64,000 nt of DNA from Schistocephalus solidus. Its lineage: Eukaryota > Platyhelminthes > Cestoda > Diphyllobothriidea > Diphyllobothriidae. The stretch is taken from the NCBI GenBank assembly GCA_017591395.1, contig WEDG01001338.1, positions 155,450 through 219,449 of the forward strand. The letters are read 5' to 3'. The notes under the pieces were generated by a model, which saw only the letters and a list, made by a program, of their open reading frames with translations, did not search any database and had not been told where the DNA came from. This document shows, piece after piece, positions 42,010 through 54,076 of this stretch. Every line of letters starts with the position of its first letter. Within the stretch, counting starts at the first letter, position 1. The translations under genes were made by a program, and so were the position numbers.

Positions 42010-42446
42010 CATTCATGAACTGGATAGGCATCAAAGTTGCCATCTTTGGTCTGACAGAAGATGAAGTAGCGCACATTGGCGGAGACGTTACCTTCGCGGA
42101 CACCGCGATAACGCTTGGCTGCGGAGCCCTTACCCACAGTTAGCAGCCAGGGCTGATCTTCTGCACGATAACCCTGCCGCGAGACACCCATACGTCGCAG
42201 GCGTGCCTCTTCCTTCGCCTCTTGGCCAAATTCGCTGCCCGCACCGCGGGTGGGCAAATCGAGAATGTTGTTTGCCGCCTTAAACTGACGCAGATTATTC
42301 TCACGCCGCAGAAAAACTTCCTGATTCCCGCTGCCCTTGCTGCTACTAGCCTCGCTGGAACTAAGGCCGCCGGACAGGTCCAGCCGATCGTAGGCGTTGT
42401 AGCGGAGCACGCTGAAGCGCCTATCACGCCGCTTACAAACACGCAC
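42010..42446 (-). CDS. GTF2F1: TFIIF alpha (RAP74), dimerisation-region exon
   Basis: A 145-codon exon between AAATACAG and ATG|GTAATA. It begins VRVCKRRDRRFSVLRYNAYD and contains GAGSEFGQEAKEEARLRRMG, RAEDQPWLLTVG and RYFIFCQTKDGNFDAYPVHEW. These match the N-terminal RAP74 domain that forms the triple-barrel with RAP30 (GAGSEFNRKLREEARRKK, RPEDQPWLL, YYIFTQ...FPVHNW). It starts in phase 0 and ends with two bases of the Trp codon. An insertion of about 20 residues rich in Ser and Gly (SGGLSSSEASSSKGSG) follows YDRLDL. Confidence 0.96.
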
Positions 42447-43401
42447 CTGTATTTGAAAGTGTGAAATAAACGTAACATGGTGCATGCTACGATATTAAAT
42501 GGGAAGCACGAACCAATTGATACAGAGCATGTTATGCAGCGGGTCAATCAACGACGTCGCTGGGTTCTGCAAACGCGATCACACGAATGCCATACAACAC
42601 AATAAATGTGGTTACTTAAAATAAGTAGGTAGGCATGTTAGTGTCTTTATAATTGTCATTCGGTAGGTGGCTGTTTCCGGCTTGTTACTCGTCGCCAGGC
42701 CGTGACGCCCCGGGTGATGCGCCCGACCTATCAGGCTCGCCGTCTGAACATGATAAATAAAAGTACGTAAAAAATTTTCCGAATGAACATGGAGTAGGTT
42801 TCAGGAAATGACTCCTTCAATACAGTACAGTAGCATCAAAATTCAGCATAAAAGTCCGGGTGGGACGCAAAATTCCCCACTAGATGACTATTTGAAGTAT
42901 GTTCAATAGATTTTGGCAAAATCTCCAACTTATATTTGCACGAAGAAGGCAGGACCTAACTACCTCCTCAAATTTTATGGTGATTCATTCAACTGTAAAC
43001 AGTTTTCATTACTTGGTTCAACGGTAGGCAGGATGGGTGAGAACAGCTAATGATAGTAGATAAAACGGGTGGAATAGCAATCAGTGAACACAAACCACTG
43101 AGTGAATGGAAGGTGACAATTATTACCCCTCGTTACTCGGGTAATGCGAAGTTTATCACGTGATCCAATTGCTCGGTCTGCTATGGTTTCCTCATTCATA
43201 GGACAGTTAATTTAGGAAGTTGAGTCTCCTTACAGTTCATATAATTAACCAAACAACCTGCGGTTTGCAAAATAGTCCCTTTTTAACTATCTTTGAACTC
43301 AAGCCCATACAGACCACAAGGAGTCATTTGCTTGGATGAGAATAAACGACAAGTTGACCAAAGGCTGGCACGCAAGAGTGAGGGAAGGAGGGGAAACGTG
43401 C
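42447..43401. other. GTF2F1 intron
   Basis: A weak SINE-like piece lies at about 42660-42750 ('ggctgtttccggcttgttactcgtcgccag'). Nothing else is recognised. Confidence 0.35.
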
Positions 43402-44029
43402 CTGCATCTCCCGGGTAACCTTTCGGTTCGGTTGCTGCTGCTGTTGCTGCTGCAACGAAGCAGTGGTTTTCGGCTGAACTGCAGCACTGATAGTCTTAAG
43501 GTCACCAGCCAGAAGACGATGAATTACGGGTCGCGAAACAGTGCTGTTGCTGCCAGACGCAATGGACGAAGCAGGTGCTGAGGGCTCCAGCTTCATGGAA
43601 ATGGGCGCGTTACGCAGGAGAGCGGCAACCGGAGTTTGGCTGGTCACCAGTTCAGACGTCGAGGTGAGGTTTGGCGAGCTGGTGGAAGGTTTGGCTGTAA
43701 GTGGCTGTGGATGTGGTGATGAGAGCTCCGTCTTGACAGGCGGCGCGACCTTGGCTGAACCCTGACTAGAGGAGAAGCTAATGATGCATGCATGTGGACG
43801 AGTCAAAACGGTCCGCGACTGGGGCGTCAGAACCCCGCCGCTGCCGCTGCCGCCAGGGGGCCGCGGCGAGGGTCGAATTAGCACTACGGGGCGAGGCTGC
43901 GCGCCAGGGGCAAGGTTACCGGCCCGGATAAGGACTGGGCCGGTCGGGCGGATGGGGACGGCGCCGGCAATCACCGGCCTGGGCTGGACTGCAGCTGTGC
44001 TCACGGGAACGGCCACTTTTTCAGATGAG
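43402..44029 (-). CDS. GTF2F1: TFIIF alpha (RAP74), probable N-terminal extension exon
   Basis: A 209-codon open exon in the frame that joins VRVCKRRD of the next exon after ...RKVTREMQ. That segment resembles the start of animal RAP74 (NVTEYVVRV). The upstream 200 residues are Pro/Ser/Ala/Arg-rich with a Gln run (about seven) near the end and no known domain. They have no counterpart in the short human N-terminus. The exon appears to start after TTATTAAG (two bases from an earlier exon needed), so the initiator Met lies further upstream and was not found. The donor would be CAG|GCACGT, a GC-type site. Membership in GTF2F1 is inferred from phase, position and the KVTREMQ-VRV join. Confidence 0.65.
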
Positions 44030-44284
44030 CTTAATAAAAATAAATGTGGTAGGCTTCATACTCATATTCGACAGCAGCAAAAATTAAGAGCTCCGCACAA
44101 AATCAGATGCTTTTCCAGTAATAGAGCGCATGTTATGTGGTAAACTACGAAAGACCAGTCAGAGGAATACTATTTCCTCATTCCCAATTGAAGCGAACGA
44201 CATAGATTGGACCCCAAGACACAACGAGACGATGATTTCCCGTAACTTAATCGGTGAACGCCACTTCGTCATAATTAATATTCA

Positions 44285-44690
44285 CAACTGAGAGGGCGAC
44301 GAACCCGTGGCTCATTGATAGAGCGTTCGACTCAATGACTAAAGATTCCAGATTCAAATCCAAGATGGTTCAGACCTGGCATTGGGTGACTGGCTGATGA
44401 CGGTTAATAATCCAGAAACGGTCATTCCCATCCCCTTGTCTTTGTCAGTACTTCATTATCTGCATATATTACTAATTGTTATGCAACTGCCTGCGAGGGC
44501 TTTAGGTTGAGCCGCAAGGCACAACGGGACGAGCATGTCCCGTAACTACATCGGTGGGCATTCGGGTCGTTCATTAGATTTTTATCGACCGAACTCTTGC
44601 ATTCGTGTTACGAAGGCTCATCTATCGCTAACGGAACTCACTCGCCCTGCTCTGCCTTGGGGCTCATACTTGAGCCCCGCCAGCAAACCG
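44285..44690 (+). repeat. tRNA-derived SINE units before the AGC array
   Basis: A degenerate head (box A 'tggctcattgatagagcg', box B 'gattcaaatcc') and body (to 'cttgtctttgtcagtac') are followed by end modules at 44480-44560 and 44600-44690. The last ends 'gagccccgccagca'. Confidence 0.7.
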
Positions 44691-44699
44691 AAAAAGAAA

Positions 44700-45030
44700 C
44701 CAGTAGCAATAATAGTAGCAGTAGCAGTAGTAGCAGCTGGTAGCAGCAGCAGCAGCTAGCAGCAGCAGCTAGCAGCAGCAGCAGCAGTAGTAGTAGCAGC
44801 AGCTAGCAGCAGCAGTAGTAGCAGCAGCAGCAGCAGGTAGCAGCAGCAGCAGCAGCAGCAGCAGCCAGCAGCAGCAGCAGCAGCAGCTAGCAGCAGCAGC
44901 AGTAGCTAGCAGCAGCAGCAGTAGCTAGCAGTGGTAGCTGAAGCAGCAGCAGCAGCAGCAGCAGCAGCGGTAGCAGCTAGTGCCAGCAGCAGCAGTGTAG
45001 CAGTAGCAGCAGTCATCAGTAGTCAGCAGC

Positions 45031-45064
<34 letters not shown>

Positions 45065-45343
45065 GCTAGCAGCAGCAGCTAGCAGCAGCAGCAGCAGCTA
45101 GCAGTAGCAGCAGCAGCAGTGCATAGCTAGTAGCAGCTAGCAGCAGCAGCAGTCAGCAGTAGCAGTAGCAGCAGCAGTGCAGTAGCAGTAGCAGCAGTAG
45201 CAGCAGCAGTGGCAGCAGCAGCAGCAGCAGTAGCAGCAGCAGCAGCAGTAGCAGCAGTAGCAGTGCAGCAGTAGCAGCAGTAGCAGCAGTAGCAGTAGCA
45301 GTAGCAGTAGCAGTAGTAGCAGTAGTAGTAGCAGTAGTAGTAG
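44700..45343. repeat. Long imperfect (AGC/AGT)n array
   Basis: About 640 bases of CAG/AGC units with TAG, GTAGC and CTAGC interruptions, directly after SINE end modules. It is non-coding: every frame is either a stop-rich mix or an interrupted homopolymer. Confidence 0.95.
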
Positions 45344-45424
45344 AGATCGGTTCCCCCAGGGTCCCAGTTTCCGGGCTACGGTGGATCTGTGTCTAGACTC
45401 CCGCTGGGCTGTCGGTATTGAAAC

Positions 45425-45510
45425 AGCATTGTGGTGTTACTGGCTGATGGTAACAAATGAGCCAGAAATGGTCGCCGATTTAGTGTCCCTGCTTTTGTCG
45501 GTAAACACTT
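45425..45510 (+). repeat. SINE body fragment
   Basis: 'ttactggctgatggtaacaaatgagccagaaatgg...ttttgtcggtaa' matches the SINE body on the far side of the AGC array. The array may thus have expanded between two SINE pieces. Confidence 0.6.
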
Positions 45511-45699
45511 TTTCATTATTGATTTCTAGTCGCCATGCTACCACCTGCGATGGGCTGTCGACTCTCGGATTCAAGGCAAAGCAGGAATACTCATTTTCAC
45601 ATCACCCTCTTGTAATTAAATTCTCCCGAACTCGGATAAACATGACGCAGACTCGTAAATGCGGTGGTGAGAGCGTTACCTCATAATATACGGATAGGT

Positions 45700-46050
45700 G
45701 AGCTTTTGAAATTGTGCTGCCATTTTCTTCTGCTCTTCTGGAAATTTTCTTAGATTAGCCTACTTTTCCTCATTATAAACTGACTTTTACCCCCTCCCCT
45801 GTTTATTTGAACTACGTTAATGAGGTCATACACGCACGACGCCAGCACTGGTTTGAACGAAGTAAAATCGAGCCTAAATTTTGCGACTCATCCACAGACG
45901 ATTATTCATGATGTCGACAGATGCAGGTTTCAACCATGGGGTAGCGTTTGTTATCTCCCTGTGTTATTTGTTCTGCGTACACATTTTTATCCATGGTAAA
46001 GGTACGTTTTTACTGAAATTTTCCAATACTTTTAAAATGAAGCGTCTCTT
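45700..46050. repeat. Dispersed repeat, partner at 36.1 kb
   Basis: See 36128-36490. The open frame 45881-46282 overlaps it and shows no domain, so I do not call a gene. Confidence 0.5.
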
Positions 46051-46299
46051 CTCCCCTTTCGGGGGTCGAATCCAGGTGCGATACGCGGATCTAGACCCAG
46101 AATTCCAAAGGACAGCGGAAATGTTCATTTCCCTCCTAAGATCAGGAAAAATCGGTGAGTGCTGCTCTCGTGTGACTAGCGGCATGCGAGACTACAGCCG
46201 CCATGCAAAACTTAGAAAGGTACAATCCAAAACCTCCTACGAACTAACTCCCGAGGATCAGTCTGACACATATAGTAGCTGACCTACCTCGTGAAATGC

Positions 46300-46680
46300 C
46301 AAAAAAAGTTCTCAAATGAGTTTCCGATTGGAAAAGATTATTTAGACAGGGCTGTAATACTGATTATCGTGCTGGTTTCCAGCCGCCTGCAAAAACCCTC
46401 ACTCGGCAAAAATTGCCCTAAAAATTCAAAAATTATTTCTCCTTGTACCCATTCGGTAGCAAATTACGCCTTCTTCAAATTTTATACATGACATAAGGAC
46501 ATACTTCGGTAAGGAAAAAGTTTGTAATTATGAGACTTCTAAGACCGTAAAATATACCCTCATCGTTTTACATCTGACCGTTTATCAATGCTACTTATCA
46601 AGTACGCAGCGCGGTTCACATCCAGTACAAACTTGTATAAAATTTTCTTCATAGCGTAGACAAACTAATGATTATACTTA
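46300..46680 (+). mobile_element. Foldback element, single-arm fragment
   Basis: 'gattatttagacagggctgtaatactgattatcg', 'gccctaaaaattcaaa' and 'gcaaattacgccttcttcaaattttatac' match the left arm and centre of the element at 58.5 kb. The right arm is missing. Confidence 0.5.
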
Positions 46681-46699
46681 CGATAGTTGAGTACCGCTA

Positions 46700-46865
46700 T
46701 AGACTACAGAGACCAGAATGGCCATTTCTGGTTTATTAGCTGTCATCAACCAGTCATGCCAATTCGCAAGTGCGAAGCACCCGGGATCTTTGTTCATTGA
46801 GTCGAACACTCTACCAATGAGCTACGGGCCCGTTGTTCTGTCGGTTGTGATCGGGGATATTAATT
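46700..46865 (-). repeat. tRNA-derived SINE, minus strand
   Basis: The body complement 'tggccatttctggtttattagctgtcatcaaccagtcat' is followed by box B and box A complements ('gagtcgaacactctaccaatgagctacggg'), ending at 'gtcggttgtgatcgggg'. Confidence 0.72.
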
Positions 46866-47520
46866 ATGACGTGACTCGTAACGCCAGCAATCGTCAAGCT
46901 CCACAAAACAAAAGACCAAGACAGTGAAAGGATAAAACAAATTCATCTGTCCAAAGCCGACTAGCTTGGTTAGTTACTTAAAATTCTGATCGATTTTTGC
47001 GAGTTAAACGCTTTGAAAATGGAAAGTCTACCCATCTCTTAGAAACTTTAGCAACTGGGAAAATCCATTCCGGTGAGCAAATTCAGTTTCTTAGAGATGG
47101 ACTGCATAAACAAAGCAGCCACTAACAAAAACAAAATGGTTAGGGAGTTTCCCTTTGACTTTCAGGGATAATTGGTGGATAAAACGCAGTTCCCTGTATT
47201 TTTTCTTGCAACTCGACGACAACCACAGGAGTCCAGTGCTTAAATAAAAGCCTTTGACAGAAGTTCATAACGAAAACTAAATTACAGGGCCCAATTTCAG
47301 GGTTGCTGGTGACAGCAAGGACTGCAACCTTACATAATACAGAGAGACAAGCCAGACAAGGGCAGGACAAGCCCAAGCAAGAGACTTACGCGCTCATATT
47401 CTCCATCGGTAGGGTATTCGCGAATCCAACAAAAGACTAGCAGATGATCTGAAAAGTGAAACAGACTGAATTAAATCAAAAGGCCAAGGAGATGTCTGCA
47501 TGACTACATTTTTATTAATT
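46866..47520. other. Nothing recognised
   Basis: No gene or named repeat seen. Confidence 0.3.
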
Positions 47521-47640
47521 TGACACTTGTGAAAAACTCGGCGGTCTCGGTGAGATGTGAACCCATGCCAGCAAGGGGAAGACTTTAGAACTGCCAATGT
47601 TCTAGCCAGCTGAGCTGTGAGGTCCCGACCGGTGGATTCC
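47521..47640 (-). repeat. Second tRNA-like SINE family, minus copy
   Basis: In reverse complement: 'cagctcagctggctagaac' (box A) and 'gggttcacatctc' (box B), ending 'gccgagtttttcacaagtg'. It is a different family from the 'gtggctcaatggtagagcg' SINE and pairs with the plus copy at 47693-47815. Confidence 0.62.
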
Positions 47641-47692
47641 ATACGTTGCAGTAAGCTGGGCGGGTAACGTGATCCAAGTGTGCTTAAACTCA

Positions 47693-47815
47693 CGGCTCCC
47701 GCTGGAGCCTCGTAGCTGAGTTGGCTAGAGCGTTGGTTGTACTAAAGCTTTCCCCTTGCTGGCTTGGGGTCGAATCTCACCGAGGCTGCCGAGTTTTTTA
47801 CAAGTGGGTCAAATG
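47693..47815 (+). repeat. Second tRNA-like SINE family, plus copy
   Basis: Box A 'tagctgagttggctagagcg' (47713-47732) and box B 'ggtcgaatctc' (47768-47778), ending 'gccgagttttttacaagtg'. It forms an inverted pair with 47521-47640. Confidence 0.65.
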
Positions 47816-48049
47816 AACTATTCAAATCTGCGTCTAGGCGTATGGTATTTGCTATGGGATGCGTGGAAAAGATGAAAAGTATGGAAAGACACGGAGGACT
47901 AGGATCCGGAAGAGCGAATCTGTCTATCTTACTAGAACCCTCCAAGCGCCTCATCCACTACCGCTACTGAGGAGTGCGAAACTCCACCCAGTCCTGCAAA
48001 ATAACTTACACTGTAGCTTCCAGTTCACCCTATAACAAGTTTTTTTCTT

Positions 48050-50060
48050 TTGCAGGTACAATAAGCACCCCGGTCAATGTGTCTCGCACGCGACGTTTTG
48101 TGCAAAGGATGCGGTAAAACGGGGCAACTCCAAGAGGTTCGGATGATATCACGAAACTGAAAAGTCCTTTTTTCTACTCATCCAATCATTTCCGCCGTAG
48201 CATCGGCTACTGCTCCTGACTGCCTTTCAACCACCGCGGTTTAACGAGAGACAAACCGGGCTAATTTTCAGGCCTTAATAGACACAGGTATTTCTGAGAG
48301 TTAGATCTCATCTTCTGTGGTATTCCAAAATAATTGGACAATTCATCAATCTCGCACCAAAATATGCATGGCCACCACCACTTTAACCAGCTCCAAGCAA
48401 GGACATGTTCTTATCTCGATGAAAGAAAAAAGGTAGTTTAACAGAAAGTCAGGATATCCGTCTTGCCGAGCCTATGCGCCGATTTTCTACTCGGCCAGAA
48501 CTTTCTTAGGCCACACAAAAGCGTCGAAATTTCTTTGATGCATCTAAGCCTACTTTCTCACCATGTTCTGTGGCTTTCACTTGCGCCGAACCTCCACGCT
48601 TGTTTCCTAATCCAACACAGGACGGCAAACCGATCGCGAAAAAATCTTGTAGACACTAACATTTATGAAAGATTTATACAAGAAGCGAGTTGTCGTCTTG
48701 TCTGAAGGAGTAATTGAGGCCTTTTTCTCCCGCTGGCGAGCCTAAGTCCTGGTGGTAGCCAAGGAAAACCTATAAAAGTCAAAAAATGCACACTCCTCAA
48801 TGCCTACACCTCCCCCGGGATAGATGAAATGATTGAACATTTTGCTACTTATGACAGGTATAGCACCGTTGGTCTCAAGAGCCCCTATCACCATATGCCC
48901 ACTCGGGCAGATGAAATTGTGGACGTTTGTATCAATTTCGTCGAATCTCTTTTGGCGTGACCAACGGAGTTGCGTGTTTCCAACGCATCATTAACGAAAT
49001 AATTACGTGCAAACACCTGAAGGATTCTTTCGTCTACGTAGATGATATCACTACTTTTTGAAGCGGCCTCGCGGAGCACGATGCAAACCTTCGAACAATG
49101 TGACTAACTTTAAATGAAGCACAAAGTGCCATCGCTTCTCAGTAAATCAAGGTTCTTCGTTACGAAGTGTCCAAGGGCAATATTAGACCGGATACAGATC
49201 GCCTAAGACACTTTCGTGAAATACCTCCTCCGCATGATCTAAAGTCAAAGCAAATGGCTGTGAGATTGTTTGCATACTATTCACAATGGATAGATCATTT
49301 TTCAGATAGAATTTACTTACTCTTGTGTGAATCGGCTCCACCTCATGATCTAAATTCACAGCAACGAGCCATGCGATTGTTCGCATACTATACACCATGG
49401 ATATTCCATTTTTCAGATAAAATTTGTTTGCTCATTAGCAACAAAAGTTTCTTCTCTGCCATTAGGAGCACTGGAAGCATTTAAGGCACTTAAAGAAGTA
49501 CTTTTTAAAGCCAAAATCGCTACCATTCAGTATGATGTCCCATTGATTGTCGGAACCGATGCCTCAGACGTCGCAGTTGTGCCACATTGAACTAGAATGG
49601 CTGACCAGTGGTTACTTTTCGCGTAGTCTATCTCCAAATGAGCTTAACCATTCTGTGATCGAAAAAGAAGCGTACGCCGTGGTGGAATCCGTAGGCAAAT
49701 AGAAGCACTTTCTTCTCTGTAACCATTTTAAACTCATTACAGATCAGAATTCTGTTGCTTTTATCTACGGTAATCACGAAAAGCGAAAGTGAAGAATGAA
49801 AGGAGCGGACGCTGGCTGATTCCTGTTGAATAACAGTCTAAATATGATCCGCTCGTTGAGAAGATCGATCTGCTCCAGTGCAACCCTCAATATTCTCACA
49901 TATAAATTAGTGATGGCAGAGGAGAAACCGTATCCGTTTCGACTGCTTGTTCCTAGAGGGGTAAAAAGATGTTATCGATCATCCACAGGGGACGGTCACT
50001 CCCTTACTCGATAATTTTATTTTATTTCCCCTACCCACTCGCCCAACACTGAAAAGGAAA
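48050..50060 (+). pseudogene. Ty3/gypsy-type LTR retrotransposon pol remnant
   Basis: Degraded but collinear pieces follow the PR-RT-RNase H order. They are a Cys/His-containing gag-end-like segment (about 48.06 kb), a retropepsin-like ALIDTG (about 48.28 kb) and DFLLGQNFL, an RT segment with YSTVGLKSPYHHMP, VTNGV and the catalytic box YVDD (about 49.04 kb), a thumb segment LFAYYSQWIDHFSD that is tandemly duplicated, and RNase H with GTDASDVAV and KEAYAVV. Stops and frameshifts occur throughout. No integrase and no LTRs were found around it. This is an old endogenous element with no coding capacity. Confidence 0.8.
49228..49440 (+). repeat. 111-bp tandem duplication inside the gypsy pol remnant
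   Basis: 'catgatctaaa' recurs at 49233 and 49344 (111 bases, 37 codons), and both units encode PPHDL-S-Q-A-RLFAYY-W-HFSD. The two have since diverged. Confidence 0.75.
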
Positions 50061-53000
50061 GCGCCGCAAGTTCCGCTGACAAAGAATGCAACAACACCTG
50101 AGAGGGCCCATAGCGAAACCAATGAGGTCCATCAACATAATCTGGAGGCATTGATCAAACAACAACCATGCATTCATCCATACTGCCTTCGTAACAGACG
50201 TTTAAAATTTTTCACATGCAAACCCTCAACTAGATTTTTCAATGCCCTGTCCCCTCTTTTTTGGCCAGGGAGAATTTTATGCTAACTTATGGTCCTGAGC
50301 ACTTTAAATCTCACTAATGTTCTGTTTTGTGTTTTAGTTCCGATAGGTCAATTGTATGATGAATAAAACCCAGTTCTTGGGTACTCATCCGTTCTGAGAC
50401 TTCCACCTATTTCGTTTGTGCTATCTCACTCTATTGATTGAGACTATTCCGATTACAGCAGTCCTCAATTCCGTTTTGGGGAAAAGTTCGCGGCAATTCC
50501 ATACTGCGTTTTGCAACCTTTTGAAAGCCCAACCAGTTTAGGACCTAGATCTTAATAGTTGTTTAGTTGGTACTGTCCCAAGTATGCAATATTGCCAATG
50601 ACCTCAGAGCGAATCGATGTTAATTAGTATATAAATACTTCGTTAGAATTAGTTGGTATTGACCTCTCGTGTAGCCGTCACTATGTTAAGGGTCTTGGTC
50701 TAATCTTAAAAACGCGTGAGATATAGTCTGTTTAGCACCCAGCATCACAAATCGCCCTTGTAAGTGGAATATCTCCTAACGAACACGTCATACAGCATTC
50801 ACCAATGATGAAATTCAGGCTGCGGTTGGGAGCACGAAAGTGTGTGTTAGTGATGAGGTAGATTTATACGCGTTTTCGGTAGTAGATGTCGATTTCTGCA
50901 GCAGTCTCCTACCTAACATCTCATCTTTGGCGGTGGTCTGCACCCATTTGGTAAAAGAAACTATTTATCCGCTACTTTACACCCACTACGCAGGCTTTGT
51001 ACCTTTTGAGAAAACGTGTTCCTTATGCCATCCAGACTTTCTTCTTTGGTATGTAGACACTAATTATTAGGAGCGAATTTCTCCCATCTTTGTAGAGGCT
51101 GCGCTGTAATGAGACAGTAGCGGATTCTGAGGGCGGGAGGGAAGTTTCCTGAAAATGTCCCTTTCGATTTCGAAGGTGATACCAGTATTCCACGGGTTTT
51201 TACCTAGGACGACCGCACTAAATGCAAATGTTCTTGGTTCGATGACCGGGGACCTGAGAGCATTTCGTCCAGCTCTGTCGATGACTTATTGTTTTCAGAA
51301 GTCGGTATGAGAACGAGTTGTCCGACTATGAAACGGCAGTTGAGCGAAAAGAGGGTCGCAGTGAAAACGACAACGCCTAATTTAATCTAATGCTAGATGG
51401 TATAAGGACAACTTTTCAATTAATCTCAGCCCACAGGTAAATATGATGGCTACAGAGGGTGCCGTCCATCGATAGGTGCTTTGAACTTTTTTGTGTTCGT
51501 AAATGAGTTCATCATAGCTAAGTCAGTCGACTTAGTAGTGCAAGTTAAGTGCGTCCGTCAAAATCTACTTGCTCGGAGGTCAGTTGGCGAGAAACTCTCA
51601 AGTGAAGATTGTCCCGCCTGCAGGACTACACTTCTTCACGCAAAACATGGATTCCAACTCTTAGAATGTGTTTCCACCACATCCATGCCTCCGTTTAGTC
51701 ATCTCGATCACTCAAGCAAAAGTGATATCGCAGCACAGTGTGCCTTTAAAGAGACGTAGCGCATTGACAGTTGATCGAAGTCCGTGAGTAAGGAGAACTT
51801 TGTTGATTGACAGTGTTTCCGACCAACTGCATAATCGTTCAGAACTTTAGGAATAAAGACATAAGAACCCGCAATATTGGGCACTTATGTTGCCTGCCTG
51901 TTTGGCTGAAATTTTAAACTAAAGCAGAAGAAGCCGGTCGTTTGCCTTGCCATCCTTGTACAGAGAGCTCCGGGTGGAAATTCAAGACAGTCATCTTGCC
52001 TTGGAGTTTGTGGTTATTTGTAGTGATCGTGATGTTTGCAGGTTCGAATGAACCTGAAAGGCTGTCACCGTCGACAACTGCGATTATTTGTGAAAATGAA
52101 CGGTTCTTTAAAACATAAGCGATGTAGGCTAACGACTGTAAAGCTATGCAATTCTCCTAAATCACTTGCTAGAGTTTTTGGTCGTACCCTTAATACGAGG
52201 AAATCACTAGAAAATAGAGTTCTACAAAAAGATTCCTTCAGTATGGACGTTATGGTGATCTCTCATAGCTTTCCAAAATATCAGGCTTTTGTCTTGTCCG
52301 ACTAGACGACGATTTGTCGCGCAAGCTTGATGTCTGTGAGGCCACGAGTAAGTAACATACAATCATCAGAACATTTTAAACCCGCCGGACAATGTAAAAA
52401 GGCATGTTCCATTGTAGTTGTTCGCTTGATTTGTTTACAGAAACTATCTACGTGTTATTTAAGATAGGATTACGTTTTCTCAATGAATACAACTACTGCA
52501 AATTTTCCTTATAATGTATAAAACAGATAAAACGGAGACGCCAGGAGCAGACAAACTTGCAAGTAATCAAACAGGTGGGAGAGTTTAATGTTTTGCGTCA
52601 ACACTTTGCAAGTAGCCTTTTAATTGTCCAGTAGCCACGTTAGTTTGGATAGGAATGACACAATCTTTAGAAAAAGGTGAAAAGATTTTCAACTACTATC
52701 AAAATAAGGCAAAATAAAATTTACTTACAAAGATAGACTGCACAACTGGCCTGGCCCTATTCTTATGTTCCGCTTTAGTAACTATGTGACAAAACAAGTA
52801 ATACATGTTTCAATTTGGCGTGTGGGGATTTACGAGTGATGCAAAATGCTCTCGAACAATCAGCGAGACCTCAAAAAACTAGGATTTCGGTGTCAAAAAT
52901 GCATGCACAATATTACAGCTAAAGGCAAGCCCCCACTTACAAAATTGATCATGCATATAAAGCTTATCGGATTGCTTGAGACAGGCAACGAAGGCTTTAG

Positions 53001-53683
53001 ATCTGTCATTAGGTTGAGGTAGAAAAAAGAATGAAATCACCCCTGACTAACTGCTCCGTTTCTCTTGTGTGTGCTCTATATACAAGATGGCCTGTGAGCA
53101 GAAAATTTTATTGAGTGCATGTCTGTTTGATATTTTGGAAGTTCGCTATCATCATCAGCATTGAATTGCACTATTCAAGTGATTTCCTGGCTTCTTTCAC
53201 TTCGTTCGGAATGATACTAAATCCAGTGGTTTTTATGAAACCTTGGGGCCTATTAACTTATCTAGGGAGCCCTGCCGTTTTTAATCACCGAGAATGTGGG
53301 GGGTAAGCACCTCTTCAGTCAGTTCAATTTAAGTCACCGAAAATATTTTAGATTTCGCTGTTAACCTCATTAACTTATGACCACCTTAAGCCACTTAAGA
53401 GAAAATTGCTTCTAGCACTCGACTGGCTGCGATAGAATCTCTGATGAGACTCTATATTACCTATTGTCTTTTTCCTGTATGATGATTTTAACAAACACAA
53501 AGCAGGTTTTTAAGCACAAACCAGAATTGTATGAGTAAGTTGTACTATTCAACTTGACAGGAAAAGGCTTTTCAACTTAACTGATATATAGTATTACCTG
53601 TTGCACTTACTAAGACAGTCTGGTATCCATATATACCTTTGTTTATCTTTTCAGGCGCAGTAACGATAATACTGTCACCATAG
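50061..53683. other. AT-rich stretch, no gene recognised
   Basis: Several short open frames (50840-51070, 51481-51759, 52036-52305) have no recognisable domains, and no repeat family was identified. Distal parts of the gypsy element may extend to about 50.4 kb. Confidence 0.35.
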
Positions 53684-54076
53684 TGTAACAGACCCGAACT
53701 ACCTGTTTGTTTTAACCGAGCTTCCTTCCGTTTTTGTAGACAGGCTTTAATTTCACACGTGCTAGCCGACCGGACACGCCACCGCCTCTAGGATAAGTCG
53801 CTTTATATCTGTCGTCCCTTTCGTCGTTTAAATCATAATCTCTCCCCGTTTATCGTTTCACATATATTGTATTTATCGCCTGAACATATTTCTCATACAC
53901 ATTTACTGTTATATCGATTGCTTTGTTATTCTATTATTCGTTACACTTTATCGGAATGTCTGAGTCTTCAGAAGACGCAATGTCAAAGGATAGCCCTCGT
54001 GATGAAGGATACTGAATTATATACGCGACCTTGAAGTTCAGCTCCCTCCTTATCGTTGAATCGGCCGGACGCTACA
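53684..54076 (+). repeat. Putative long terminal repeat (TGTA...TACA)
   Basis: A 393-bp segment begins TGTAACAG, ends GCTACA, and is followed directly by a possible primer-binding region ('atggtggcagcgctag') and gag-like coding sequence. The terminal TGTA/TACA inverted repeat and this position fit a 5' LTR. The partner LTR is not in view. Confidence 0.5.

Noticed and set aside
44700..45343. CRISPR-like array
   Set aside because: It is an irregular AGC trinucleotide repeat without spacers, in a eukaryotic genome.
45881..46282. 133-codon plus-strand open frame
   Set aside because: Its first third lies in a dispersed repeat, and the remainder has no recognisable domain or splice support.
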